From the NCBI GenBank assembly GCA_049724395.1, contig JAUGWO010000156.1, forward strand, positions 147,587 through 211,586: a stretch of 64,000 nt of DNA, in the 5' to 3' direction. Source of the DNA: Spongospora subterranea f. sp. subterranea. Its lineage: Eukaryota > Endomyxa: Phytomyxea > Phytomyxea > Plasmodiophorida. This document shows, in pieces, positions 37,870-49,784 of the stretch. The notes under the pieces are model-generated. The model did no database searches, was not told the origin of the DNA, and saw only the letters and a program-made list of their open reading frames with translations. Position numbers and translations under genes: made by a program. Position 1 is the first letter of the stretch; each line of letters begins with the position of its first letter.

Positions 37870-38548
37870 ATGAAGATACTGTTCGCGTCTTTGTTTCTGT
37901 GGAAGGACGACGCCACTGCTCCAGTAAAGTTGTTGTCGATTGACGATCTAAGCTCGTTTGGTTATTTCCAAAGAGGTACCGCTCGCGAATTTTTAGCTTT
38001 CACATCACGTACGAGTTGCCAAAGAACACAAGTCGGTCAACGCCAATCGTTATCGATATCTTTCACTGAAAAGCCATACCAATGCTATGTATGAGCATTA
38101 TAGAAATTTATATTTTTGTTTTATTCATGAGGCTAATAACATCATTTGGTAGGTTTATGTTCGAGAAGATAAATTAGCTGGAACGGTTATCGCGGACCAT
38201 CAATATCCACTGAAAAGTGCATTCAATGTACTTGCAGAGTTTATGAAGAGTATGGTTGCTGAGAACCCGACTGGTTGGCAACAAGCCACAGACGACATGA
38301 ATTTAACATTCAAGAATATGGTGGAAGATTTTCAAAGGTTTCAGGATCCGATTGAGGCTGACAAATTGGCACAAGTCCAGAAAAACCTCGACGAAGTTAA
38401 AACAGTGATGCACAAAAACATTGAAGAGATCTTGAAGCGCGGCGAGACTATTGACAGCTTAATGGCGAAATCAGAAGACCTGTCTGGCATGTCAGTTGCC
38501 TTTTACAAGACTGCCAAGAAGAATAACCAGTGCTGTTCATATTATTAA
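37870..38548 (+). CDS. YKT6: R-SNARE YKT6
   Basis: Lipid-anchored SNARE for ER-Golgi, endosomal and vacuolar fusion. An N-terminal longin domain (MKILFASLFLWKDD, SSFGYFQRGTAREFLAFTSR, VYVREDKLAGTVIADHQYP) is followed by the SNARE helix (DKLAQVQKNLDEVKTVMHKN to the central-layer Arg in ILKRGETIDSLMAKSEDLSG) and FYKTAKKNNQCC. One intron at 38092-38151 (GTATGA..GGTAG) joins in phase. The protein ends CCSYY: the proximal Cys is the usual palmitoylation site and the distal one would be the prenylated Cys of a CaaX-like box with an aromatic final residue. No transmembrane segment, as expected. Confidence 0.95.
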
Positions 38549-38940
38549 AAAAGCTATATTTAACCAACCGTAGATCTCTACCTACTACAAAATGGGGCAG
38601 CACATTTGATCATCAGATATCAACAGAATGTTATGTCTTTCCTCAGTCCATTAAGTAAACCCAGAGTGGAAGCTCCTCAAAGCGTCAACTGTTTTGTTGA
38701 TTAAAGCCCATTGTAAAAAGAACTGCACACAATCGTGATTCAATCGATTATTCAGTTAAATATCAGTGTGGCACGGCGGCACAAGGCAGACGGCGTGAGA
38801 ATCGCATTCCACCTTGTTTAACCATTCCTATTTTCTCTTCGCCATGGTTGAACCGGTGATCACTGGACTAAGCACAATGAACCCAATGGACGACCAGCAT
38901 GTATGAATGGCGAGGCGATCGACAACCCGCGGACTTAAAT
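38549..38940. other. intergenic region
   Basis: 3' flank of YKT6. No open frame with coding character was seen. Confidence 0.5.
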
Positions 38941-39240
38941 TCAACTTGTGATCGACGAACGATTATGGGACTTCTCCTCAGTCCGATGGTGACCGGGAGG
39001 TTGTATCGTGTGATTCGTTTCATGGGTGGTCAGTGGTTGCTCCCACGTTGCAGCCACACATCTCCGACCGTGCTGTGAAACATCTGTGGAACATCTCATA
39101 ATGGTATGGACCGGTTCGTTGTTGATAAGAGCAGATGCATTCGCCATGTCGCGACAGGATATGTCGTATATCCTGCACGGGCCGTGAAGGAACCAAATAA
39201 CTGGAACCTGTTCTGCCATTGGGTCACTTTGCCCGAGCAT
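38941..39240 (-). CDS. hypothetical protein
   Basis: 99-codon minus-strand frame beginning MLGQSDPMAEQVPVIWFLHG and rich in His/Thr toward the end. It is divergent from the kinase-like gene. No family recognised; it could be chance. Confidence 0.28.
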   Translation of the reverse strand: MLGQSDPMAEQVPVIWFLHGPCRIYDISCRDMANASALINNEPVHTIMRCSTDVSQHGRRCVAATWEQPLTTHETNHTIQPPGHHRTEEKSHNRSSITS

Positions 39241-39283
39241 TATAGTGAAAAAATTAGTTGAAAGAATACAGGCTTTGCTATCA

Positions 39284-41080
39284 ATGATAAAGGCTCAGCG
39301 AACCAGCGCCACAGAAGTTTTTGCTGTGCATGCTGATGATAGCAGCCAACTGTGGAATAATGTATGTAATTTTTCTACGATGTTCATGATAAAGCGTAAA
39401 ATTGTTTCGATTGCTATCAATCGGTGGAAAAATCGCCCATTTAAGTTTTTGCTTCCTTTCGTTTACGCACTGCTTTAAGTCGTTCTTTCAGAGCACGATG
39501 TGGCCACCCGTATGTGCTGTGTTTGAATCGGTTGCCTTACCGAGGCTTAGATCTGTGATATTACGGAACCAGCGTCTTGACGAGAACATAATTATATCTT
39601 GGATCCAGTCTCTTACTTGGTCAATCCGAAATTTACATTGTCACAACATCGCTCATGGAGATATTCATTCCTTGACCTTAAGGGTCATCAATGATCAGAT
39701 CCTTCTTCCACCGATCCCTATTTTAGTGGGGAACGGCCGTTGCCAAGACATCCATCAAGATTATTGCTCACCAGAACATCTTCTATCGGACCATAATTGT
39801 AAATATGACAAAGCATCCGACATCTGGTCCATTGCCTGCTGTATCATGGAGATATATTCAGGACAATCAATGTGTAAATTCTATCATATTCAATGCGTGT
39901 TGAGCAGTAAAGTTTATATAGTTTTAGTCTATGGAGTTGATGCTGGTCAGATTTTGCAACGGCAACGATACTTTCTGAAACACCTGGGCACAAATTCTTC
40001 CGTTTTTATTGTCGATCGGGTGTCTGAATTGTCAGAAGAAATTGATAGACATTTATTTAGTCTCCTTAAGTCCATTCTCGATTCTACTGTAAATCCCGTC
40101 ACCAGTGAGCTTAATCTTTTAGTCTGAGCGCTCTTTCTTCAGATGGAAAATCGTCCCAGCATTTCTGCGATAATTGAAGATCCGTATTTCTCAATCGATA
40201 CACACACAGATAGTTCGTCCTATATTAGGATACATTCACCACCATCAGCAATTATTTCAACGATTCCAGTCACCTGCGGTCAGTCAAATGCATGGTGGCG
40301 CCAATCTATTCTCCAAACCAGCGAAGGAAATGTATTGCCCTTATCATCACCTGGCCAGTTTGAAGGACTTCCATTCATCGAGCCCAAGCCTGGACCGGTA
40401 TTTGACCCATCTTTGTCAGGGATTACACCCGATACCTTGTCTATAAATATCGACCATTGGTGCAATTGTTGTCTAAATAGTGCAACACCGGGCAAAGTTG
40501 TCGTCAGAATTCAGTTCGGAAGCCAGGTGATTTCCCGAATCATTCAAACGCGTTTCTACTGATCACATTAATAGGTGTATACCAGCAGCCTCCTTGATTA
40601 CCCGGTTAGGTATCTGGACATCAATCACAAGTTCATGTTCAATCACAGTGCATTAATCGACCTCTGTCGCAACTCTGTCATGGTGATACGTTTAATTGGT
40701 ATTCGGGATTTGCCAGCGTCGGTAGAACAGTAAGCACCGCTGCTCTCTTTGCGCGCCTGGAGACATTGAAACTCGCAAACAGAGAATCGTTCAGCATTGG
40801 GAGTTGCAATGTTGATCTCAGCGGGTTATTGACGGGATTCTCGTTTATACAGGGGTATTATCAATTTGATCCGAGCAACGTTGGTCAAATGTCGATCAAG
40901 GTAATCATTCTGAATAAACCTCGACAGAGGATATCGATCGAACAGCAATGTAATTACTTGTAAACTCAGGTTCAACCTTCATGCTCACTGGACCAACGTT
41001 TACCGTCCTGTCCCTCTTTTGAATCCGATCCAGATCACTCTCTATGGTCGTTATTTACTAGTTTTGTTTTAACACCATAA
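39284..41080 (+). CDS. degenerate protein kinase-like protein with C-terminal beta-rich (C2-like) region
   Basis: The C-lobe of a protein kinase is recognisable: IRNLHCHNIAHGDIHSL at the catalytic-loop position, DYCSPEHLLSD at the APE position, DKASDIWSIACCIMEIYSG (helix F), then NRPSISAIIEDPYF (helix I). The loop reads HGDIHSLTL rather than HRDxKxxN, no DFG is seen, and no glycine loop or VAIK lysine is visible before it, so a pseudokinase is likely. Later exons carry YPVRYLDINHKFMFNHSAL and FIQGYYQFDPSNVGQMSIKV, with the strand pattern of a C2 domain. The last intron (GTAATC..CTCAG, about 40901-40968) leads to a tail ending SFVLTP. Start at MIKAQRTSA. Confidence 0.7.
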
Positions 41081-41172
41081 AATCGGCATAGAGTGCCTGC
41101 AAGTAATTTTATATCTTGCTATGATCCCGCTCACGTTAGGCACGCGTCCTGAAACTCTCGTCATTGTCGCTA

Positions 41173-44100
41173 ATGGAGTCTTTATTTCGTCCAGTCGTGA
41201 CGAATTCAAAAGACAACTATATTGGCGACCTTGTTAAACCCGGTGGTTCAGGTGACAAGGGGTATCTGCAAATAATCCCGAACCTTAGTGAAGAATGTGA
41301 CTTCGACAAAAAATCCCCAATCAACGATTCAAGCTTCGGTCAACTGATCGATGAGAGCCTTAGCCTGAGATCACAACTTTATTCTCTCGCCCAAGAGGAC
41401 GCTGTTAGTCTTTGTGTGTCCATTTTCCGATCGTCGGTTGCAGTGAACGTTGCTAATGACGAAAACCTTTGCGATCAATTGCGGATCGCACTTCGCTTTA
41501 TCACCAAACTTCCAGATCCCGGGACTTCAAACTCGACAGGGCTCGATAAGTTCACATATGATTACCGTGGTTTGGATGTTTTGGTAAGAGCAAGCATTTC
41601 AATTCGATGTGTCGTTTCTGAAAAGGTCCTAGGTCGAATTAGCTCGGCAGCCTGAAATTGACGCCTCTAACGAAGTGATCCGGGCGTTATATCGTGTGGC
41701 GTCTGTCGATTCGTACATTCAAGTTGTCGTTCAGGCCATGATTCCCAAGACTGTGATCGACATTTTGTCGAATCCTGCCAGAGCGTCGGACGACAGGATT
41801 ATATGTGATGGCTTGCTCCTCCTGGGCAACATGGCTTTCGACAGCGATGCTCGTGCCGCAATTGGGAAGTGTCAAGGGATTCAAGTAGGTTCCTTGTATC
41901 CGACAGACGAATCGTTTGAGTCAGAGTTAATTCCCAGGCTATATTAGCCATAATGAAAGCCAATCGCTCCAACGCTGAGATGATTGATCAGTGTTGCTAT
42001 GCGCTTGCCAATCTTGCAGTTTCGTCACATATCAACAGCCATATCATGATTGATAATGACGCAATTAACGAATTATTATTGATTATGTCTATGCACCGCC
42101 AAGAGCATCGTTTGCTGGAGGTATGTGCCGACATATCGATATCAATGTTGGAATATGATGATAGATACCAATTGTTTTAGTCAGCGACATTTGTCCTCAC
42201 CAACCTCTGTGCCGACGGAGAGCAATCAAGAATCGAGATTGTATCAGCTGGAGGCGGGCGCATTTTGGGAAATGTTTTACAAGACCATCACACACAGACG
42301 TCTTTGATCAGAGCAGCGCTTCGAACTTTGGGTATTTCTGAATGATATCATGCATTTTTGGCAGTGTTGTTGAATTATCTTACTAATTAGGTAATCTGGC
42401 GTGTAGCGCAGCAGCTGTATCAACTTTACTTAAGGATGGTCTTCTGGCCATGTTGCTGGCAAAATTGAACACAGATTCGTCGGCTCGCGAAGTGGAATTG
42501 ACGGCACTAGTCCTAGCTAACATGGCCATTGAGGGAGATAAAACGGCATTGGATGAGCTTTGTGCCGAATGCAACGATATCATTCCTCGTTTCATATCGT
42601 TTTGTCACGAAAGAACGACTCTATTGGTAAATCGTATCGATTGTGCTAACAGATCCGTTGAGCTATCGGCATTCATAGGTTGTATTGGGGCTCATTGACA
42701 CTATAATAACTCGCCACGAAAATTTCTGTAATCAATCATCTACTTGGAATCTCGTATTACCGATGTTAACGTCATCATTACCCGTGTTGAATGTTCCTGC
42801 TGCCCCTGATCTTGGTATAGATATGGGCGAAAGCTTTTCTGACTCGTTAATCATATAAAGTACATTCTACAGAACGATCACGGCTTGAGGCAGTTCAGCA
42901 TATCTATCACGCTGTCGGAATCCTTTCTGCCGTTGCGGATAGAGATGGTCATATGCTAGATACATTGTCGTTCAGAATTAACCTATATGACACATTGGCG
43001 ATTTGCTCATCGCCAAAATCCAACGCTGGAGGCAATCATACATCAGCACATGTCGATACACCCAACAAACAAGTAGTGAACGCCTATCAAATTGACGCTG
43101 CTGTTCAAGCCGTATGGTGCCTAGGTCTTACAATAGCCTATTGTAAATCATTTGCTAACATTCTCGTTATATAGGCCGATTAGCCGTACAAATGAGTCTG
43201 TCGGAAATCGAAGATGAAAAGATCCTATCGCGGTTACTTCATTTGTTTGACAGTTTATTACTGTACCTCGAATCCGATTTACCATCCGTTGAGGCATGGA
43301 TTACTATCGGTAGTTGCGGTTTCCTTATTTTGATACTCACCCTGATAAATGGCCCGCTCAGGTGCAACGCTTCGAGTTATTACACAATTATCAACGACGC
43401 ATAAATCCATATGCTCTGAAGTTGCTAGACGGTTCATTCCTGCTGTCACGAAAGCCATGCTACTGTTTACTGATAGAAAACCGCAACCAGATCCAGAGAC
43501 GTAAAAGCTGAGCGTGTCACGCTTCATGATCGCCTAAAATTTGGTTTTTTAGTTCCGCGGCGTTCGCATCGTTTTTTACTTGCATTGCTGGAACTCCAAA
43601 TACATTAGTACATCTCAATGCCGGCGTCGCACAAGCTATTTGCAGATTGTTGCAGACTGCAACCAACGAGGACGGGACATTGACTGTAGCTAGTGCAGCA
43701 GCGTTCATTGTGCTTCTCGCCAAAATGGCTGGTGAAGATCGGAGAGGCCAGATTCGTATGGCTTTGCAACCCTCACTTTTGCTCAAAGTGATGAAAGCCC
43801 TGCAAGTAACTCAGCATCTCGATGTTAGTGATGTTGAGTGGTATTAAGATTGCAATGTGGTCAGAGTGGTGCGACGATCCAATTCAAATCGTCCGAGGGC
43901 GGAAGCGCCATCGATGAACAACTCATTCAAAATCTGGACGAGGCATGCTCATCGCTTCAAATGGTTTTAGACACTCCTCAATCAGACCTTTCACCTTCGA
44001 GCGCGTCGATGTCAAGTTCTCCTACGGCGTGGTCTGTCTTCAAGAAACCGTAAGTCATTTTCGGGATGACTTCTGTCTAATTGAACAGTTTCACAAGGGG

Positions 44101-46255
44101 CATCGCGCTTGGGCTAAATCCCCCAGTTAATCAAGAAAGTGTTCGCCGAGCGAGCCAAATAGTTCACCCCTTTTCGGCTGCGGAAAGTTCCAAAATACAA
44201 CACGAACTTAGGCGGCAATCGTCAGCATCGTTCAATCCTCGACGAAAGTCATCATGCGATCTTTCTCGATCTAACTCGTTGATGTCAGAGTAAGAATCAG
44301 GCCCTTGGTCCAAAACGTCACGTTGAAGTCAGAAAACGGCAGGACCATTGATAGCTCGTTTACTGGGTCGTCGAGCAGAAAATCGTTTCAGATTGCGCCA
44401 TTGATCACATTAGCGGAAAACACAAGCATTGGCATTTGGGCTGATGTGCTCGAACAGTGCAGAAGTCAAGCCGAACGAATTAGGTCATACCCTGACATTC
44501 AGGTGCTGACACGTCAGGGCATCCCGAAAGAATGTCGGGCTCAGGTAGTGGCGCATATGGCTTTACACCATCGTTTATCTGTAATGATGTCCATGCCTAA
44601 CAGGTCTGGAAATTGCTGTCTGGAAGTGACGATATACGATCGTGTTTCGATCGAACTTACTATGACACCCTCGTGCACATTGCCAGCGTTCATGGGGTCC
44701 CCGCCCAAATCGAAATCCAGAAGGACGTCAGGCGGACTCTCCCTTTTACGGATTTGTTCCAGACCGACGCGGGTGTGATGCAATTAGAAAGAGTTCTGTC
44801 CGCTTATTGCCTTCGCAATAGTGAAACTGTAAACTTACCACGGATTGATTGCTGTTTTCTGAATCGACCGGTCGTAGGTTGGATACTGTCAATCAATGAA
44901 CAACCTTTGCGGGGTATTGTTGACGGTCCTATCAGAAGAAGATGCTTTCTGGGTTCTCTCTTGCATGATCGAGAATCGAGTTGGCTATTATTGCAAATCA
45001 ATGTGCGCTCTTTTGCGGGATCAAAAAGTCTTGAAGGATTTATTAGCATACCACCAGCCGCTCTTATATAATCATCTTACAGCTCATTCAGTCAACATCG
45101 ACACATTCACCGTGTACGACGTAATTCTTCACAGGCGTTCCCCTGTGTGCTGATATGGTTTCTCAGGTCATGGTTTCTATGCCTATTTATGGAGTCTCCA
45201 GTCCGGTTTGCTGATGTTCTGGTTCTGTGGGATGTGATTTTCTTGTTTGGCGATGAAATGATATTCCTGTTTGCCCTGCAAATATTTCGATCATGCTCTG
45301 CGCGTATCATGGAGATGACGTCCGAGAGCGAATTGTTAATGTTTTTCCTTCATGATATAAACGCGAGCTTGCCACCTGTTCACGACATGTTGAAGGACAT
45401 AGAGGTCAATGCTCTCTCTCCTAGCATAACCGTGCTTAGGGAATTACACGAAAAAGACGTTGTTGCCACATGCTTGGAGATAAGGTAATGGATCTGTGTT
45501 AGATTTTGATTACTTAGATTTATCAACTATGGCCAAAACTAGGCCATCCACGTTGTTGAATGTCGAAAATCATTATGATTTCTCCGAATCGGAGGTGGCA
45601 CAATTGTGGAAGGCGTTTCTATCACCAGCTCCATGGCACATCCTGTTGCATGCATCCATACCGAATTCAACATGGCTTCAACACGCATTGCAACATTCTG
45701 TATTCAAAAAGTGAGTCAATTGCGTTTTCGTTTCCATCGTGTGATCAAATCCAACGAATGCTTGATCAGAATTGGCGCTTCATGGCGTGATCACGGATTA
45801 TTGTCTGGCCTAATGGACAGATTATTCACTGTGATCGACACAAATGGGACTTCACATATTGATTTTGGGGAGTTTTTAGTTATATCTCATATTCTCCTCA
45901 AGGGCGACAATGAACTGCGAATGCAACTGGCGTTTGTCTTCGCAGACCTTGACAACGATAATCTTATATGTAGAAATGAATTTCATCAGATGATAGTCAT
46001 GCTTGAGGCCACATATAACGGTAATGTATTCACTCAACAGCGATTTATCTCGATGCTAATCACTTTCTGTCAGGTTGCGAAGGGGCAGAAGCGGCAGCCG
46101 ATAAATTCATTGATGCTGTGTTTACCGACAGTGATGATACTCTCGATTTCGAAGAATACGTCCATTATTGTTTGATGCATCCCTTGGTTTGCTCATTATT
46201 CAAATTACAACCAAGTCCCGTACCAGCTCATGCTGGTGTACGTAATAATATCTAG
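41173..46255 (+). CDS. ARM-repeat / TBC Rab-GAP / EF-hand fusion protein
   Basis: A long multi-exon gene. N-terminal part (41173-43850): armadillo-like repeats such as CDGLLLLGNMAFDSDARAAIG, CCYALANLAVSSHINSHI, VLTNLCADGEQSRIEIVSAG and LVLANMAIEGDKTALDELC. A Ser-rich linker follows. The TBC domain (44480-45480) shows TRQGIPKECRAQVW, the arginine finger in IQKDVRRTLPFTD, the glutamine finger in VGYCQSMNNLC and SPVRFADVLVLWDVIFLFGD. After it, two EF-hands (FTVIDTNGTSHIDFGEFLVI; FADLDNDNLICRNEF) and a third-like DSDDTLDFEEYVHY near the end. The order TBC-EF recalls TBC1D8/9. The link of ARM to TBC rests on an intron at about 44051-44089 (GTAAGT..AACAG) that joins in phase. Likely a membrane-traffic GAP. 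Confidence 0.82.
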
Positions 46256-46518
46256 AAGGAATAAATAGCCATCTTGTTTATAGAATCAGTGAATCTGTTG
46301 GTTGAACCTGGTCAAAGTTGCGATTAGTACGACGATGTCAACGAACTCGGTGGTGTGGTGCTCAACACCATTGCTTTTGTCTTATGGAATGTCAACCTTG
46401 TTTTTTTGCAACGATTATGATAGAACCATACCTACGATCAATGGACGTACATTCGACTTTAATATCGCAGACTTAATATGTCGTCGGGTATGCAAAACTC
46501 AACCGATGTAAACCTGTT

Positions 46519-48837
46519 ATGAATCTGAACGTTGTCGTAGAGAGAAAATCATTCGCGTTGAATTTCACGGGCATCGAACGATCGAAAGAGGAAATAGAGG
46601 AGGAAAATACAGCAAAATCGGAGCAATCTAATCGAGAGCGTAACAAATGGCGGTCAATATCGAATGATCGACGTTCTTACACAACACTTGTTAAATTAGG
46701 GATCGGGGCTTATCAGAAACTAGTTGACCTTCAGCGGGAGCAAATAGGTCGATTATCGTTGAGGTGTCACAACCTTGAGAACTATATTCAATCAACCGGC
46801 GGCGATCTTCATGCTATAGCCGGCTTAGATCATGACGACATTGTACAAATCAAAATCCCAACCGACATCGTTAATAAGGATAAGAAACATCTCCATGACG
46901 ACAAGGTACAATGTAAAGCAAAAGCCGGTCATTCCCTTATTACCTGATGACAATCTAGGTGAGGTTACTCGAAAGGCGACTGCAAACATTGACAAGTTGC
47001 TTAAAAGCGGCGCCACAATCGGCACGACGTTGGCATTCTGGTCCAAGACGGCATTTGCCAAGGTTGTTTACGAAAACGGATATCGGACCTTCATTACTCA
47101 AAAACCCATAACCGTGTTTGGTAGCGGTGGAGCGGGAAAGGTCAACGCTGCGATCATATCCGGCGACCTGGTGGAGATGCTAACGGGCCTATCGGCTCGT
47201 GGCGACATTCGACAAGTGCTCCGCGATGCGTGCAAACTGCTACCTCGTCTGTTGTCGTGCGCTCGCACCGCCGTCTTCTTCGCCGATGAGTTGACCGGAG
47301 AGCTAACGTCGGTAGCGTCGAATTATTTACGCAGCGAGGCAGTTCTCAGGGTGAGTGAAAAATGCTCGGTACTGGCCGGAAACGTTTCTTGGCAGGGTAA
47401 CGCTACTGGCCAGTAACGTTGGCACCGACCGAAACAGAGTTTTAATGGCGTGGTCTGACAGCAGGCAATCTGTGTTGCTGTGGCAGATTCCATCCGGCCG
47501 AGGTATTACCGGTTCCTCGATATTCGCATCTGAACCGATCCGGGTCATCAACGCGTCCAAGGACCCGCTATTCGATCCAGATGCCGATGGCCCATCGCGA
47601 GCGATGCTCTGTATACCGATGAGGGATCCGTATACCCAAAAAGCGATCGGTTTATATCAATGTGCAGATAAGGTTGTTCCCCCGATCGTCATCGCCGCTT
47701 GATAGTCTGCTAAATATCTCGTCTTGGTTTGGGCATTTCCAGATCGCTAACGGCCACTGCTTCACCGTGGCTGAGCAATCCATGATGCAGTTGATTGCAT
47801 CGTATACTGCATTGCGGATATCGAACGACAATCTGCTACAGAGGACGCTGAAAGATCGCCATAAATTGTCGGGTCTGTTCAACACTGCCGAGTCGCTGAT
47901 GTCGATGGCAGATATTGACAATGTAAGTGGCTCTCCATCGACCACCGCCTCAACATCTCCAAATTAACACGATCATTCGGTGAAGGTGATCAACGGACTA
48001 GCGATGAAAATGGGCACATATATCGGGAGCGATTTTTGCGTCATTTTGGGCGTCGATCGAGATTACACAGAAATGATTGTCCATGGTTTGTTCACCCGAA
48101 ACCACATTTTATTGCGAATTCCAGCAACATATTGCATTGATCGTAATAATGGCTCAGACCCAGGTAGATTCTGGTATTGCTGTGCTCGTTGGCCTAAGAG
48201 ATGATCAGATGCGCAAAGAGTCTCGCTCGCGTCATCATCATTGGCCGCTCAGGCCGTCGTCATCAATCAATCGTTCGTGATCAACGACACCCCATCCGAC
48301 AACAGGTTGATCCCACGCAATGGTTTGGAGTTTTCCCCCATCGCTAACGCAACGGTTATCAGATTTCATCCGACGTTCGACGAGTACTTGGCAGATGTGA
48401 AAGGCTATGGTCCGACGGCGTCGCTCTTGATCCAGCCAGTTCATCACAGCCTCAATGATAAGGTTGTGGCAGTAATCGTCGTGGGATCCACGTGCAGCAA
48501 TGCATTCTCGGCAGAGAAGGTCGGGCAACTGCCAGGATGAATTCACCGCTTGAACCAATACATTTACACAGGTGAATGGGCTGGTCGATTACCATGAACT
48601 CACACGACAAAGCGTGATGAAGCTTCAGGTACCTTAAAATTTCAATTTTTTCTGTAATTCCAAAAATTTTGTTCATGCCGGTCTATCTCTGCTGTCGAAA
48701 TCTGAACAACAACTCCCCAGGCCTCTCGTTCGAAAACGTTTAAACTGAGGTCGGAACTAGCATTAATCGACTCGTTGATTGATCAAGTTGCCGATCAACA
48801 ACTAATGCGCCAACCGGATTTATTTGATGTTCAATAA
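46519..48837 (+). CDS. protein with two GAF domains
   Basis: The N-terminal part is a helical, charged region (TGIERSKEEIEEENTAKSE; LVDLQREQIGRLSLRCHNLE). Two GAF-like domains follow. GAF1 runs from LRDACKLLPRLLSCARTAVF to QSMMQLIASYTALRISNDN and includes IPSGRGITGSSIFAS and AMLCIPMRDPYTQKAIGLYQ. GAF2 begins VINGLAMKMGTYIGSDFC and includes AQAVVINQSFVINDTPSDN. A C-terminal helix ends LIDQVADQQLMRQPDLFDVQ at a TAA that is part of an AATAAA polyadenylation-like hexamer. Several short introns. GAF domains bind cyclic nucleotides or other small ligands, or dimerise. No cyclase, phosphodiesterase or kinase domain is attached, so the output is unknown. Confidence 0.78.
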
Positions 48838-49415
48838 AAACGGCGACTCATTTTGAAATCTTGTCTAACGGCGGGCGGGGTCAACAATCATCACGTGATG
48901 TGCAGAGGTAGCAGTGATCCTCAACATAGCAAGCAGGCTATTCTTGCCCGTTTTTCCAGGTTCAAACTTTTAGTTCAACGTCAAAAAATCAACTTAATAC
49001 GATATTATTGAAAGAAGCGATAACAACGATATGGAAAACTGAATTCTAAGAATTGATGTACTTACTCAGCATTACTTGATTTTGGGTTTGAAAGCCATAT
49101 CACCAGCACAAAACTGTTTGAGGCTTAGAAGTTAACTGTCGTTGAATACCTATTTCCCGCTCTTTGTGAATCGATGCCTTCCATATTGATTGATTGATTA
49201 CGACAGATCTCCATTACAATGATTACCCATCCGAACATACATATCAATAACGAATGCACCAGTGTAATTTTCACCAATTGTTCGATTCAATGTCTGAGTT
49301 GAAAAATTGCCGTTTTCTTGTGAAACAGATGTCGACCGCGTAAGCTCCATTCAGTTTGAACATATGGTGACCCGCTGCGTTATGGTCCAACAGCCGGCGC
49401 TTTAGGAGTTGTTAA
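48838..49415. other. intergenic region at the edge of the repeat-rich island
   Basis: AT-rich, with no open frame of coding character. It begins with the polyadenylation-like AATAAA overlapping the GAF gene stop. Nothing else identified. Confidence 0.5.
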
Positions 49416-49784
49416 TTGGCGACCGTTTGCCAATCTGCGATCCTTCATCGACCCAACACATTGTCAAATGGCGATTACACGCCTAAACGCTCACCGCAAT
49501 CATCGAATGTGTACTCAAACGAAACAGAATCGTATTCGCCACAAACGGCATTTAAATCCGTCCCAGAACCTCAATTTGATATTTATGCAGACAGTGAGGA
49601 ATACCCTTTATCCTTTACATGCAGAGATGGAGGAGGAGGGGACTTGCTATCATGGATGGGGAATGGAATAGTGGGGCATCCGACTTCGAGATCTTTGGCC
49701 TTCAGAGCTTGGGACAACGGTCGTTCCTGCTGTTCTCATGATGTTTGCGGGGCATGCATAATTCCTGGAGCGGTGATTCGTTGA
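49416..49784 (+). CDS. hypothetical frame entering the palindrome
   Basis: 122-codon frame containing DIYADSEEYPLSFTCRDGGG and running into the left arm of the palindrome. Start codon unclear and no family recognised. It may be an exon of a host gene interrupted by the palindrome or part of the same element. Confidence 0.28.
   Translation: MATVCQSAILHRPNTLSNGDYTPKRSPQSSNVYSNETESYSPQTAFKSVPEPQFDIYADSEEYPLSFTCRDGGGGDLLSWMGNGIVGHPTSRSLAFRAWDNGRSCCSHDVCGACIIPGAVIR

Noticed and set aside
44290-44302. An 11-nt intron (GTAAGAATCAG) that would restore the frame in the TBC gene
   Set aside because: Too short for any known spliceosomal intron. A longer intron from the GTCAGC donor at about 44221 to the same acceptor also keeps the frame.
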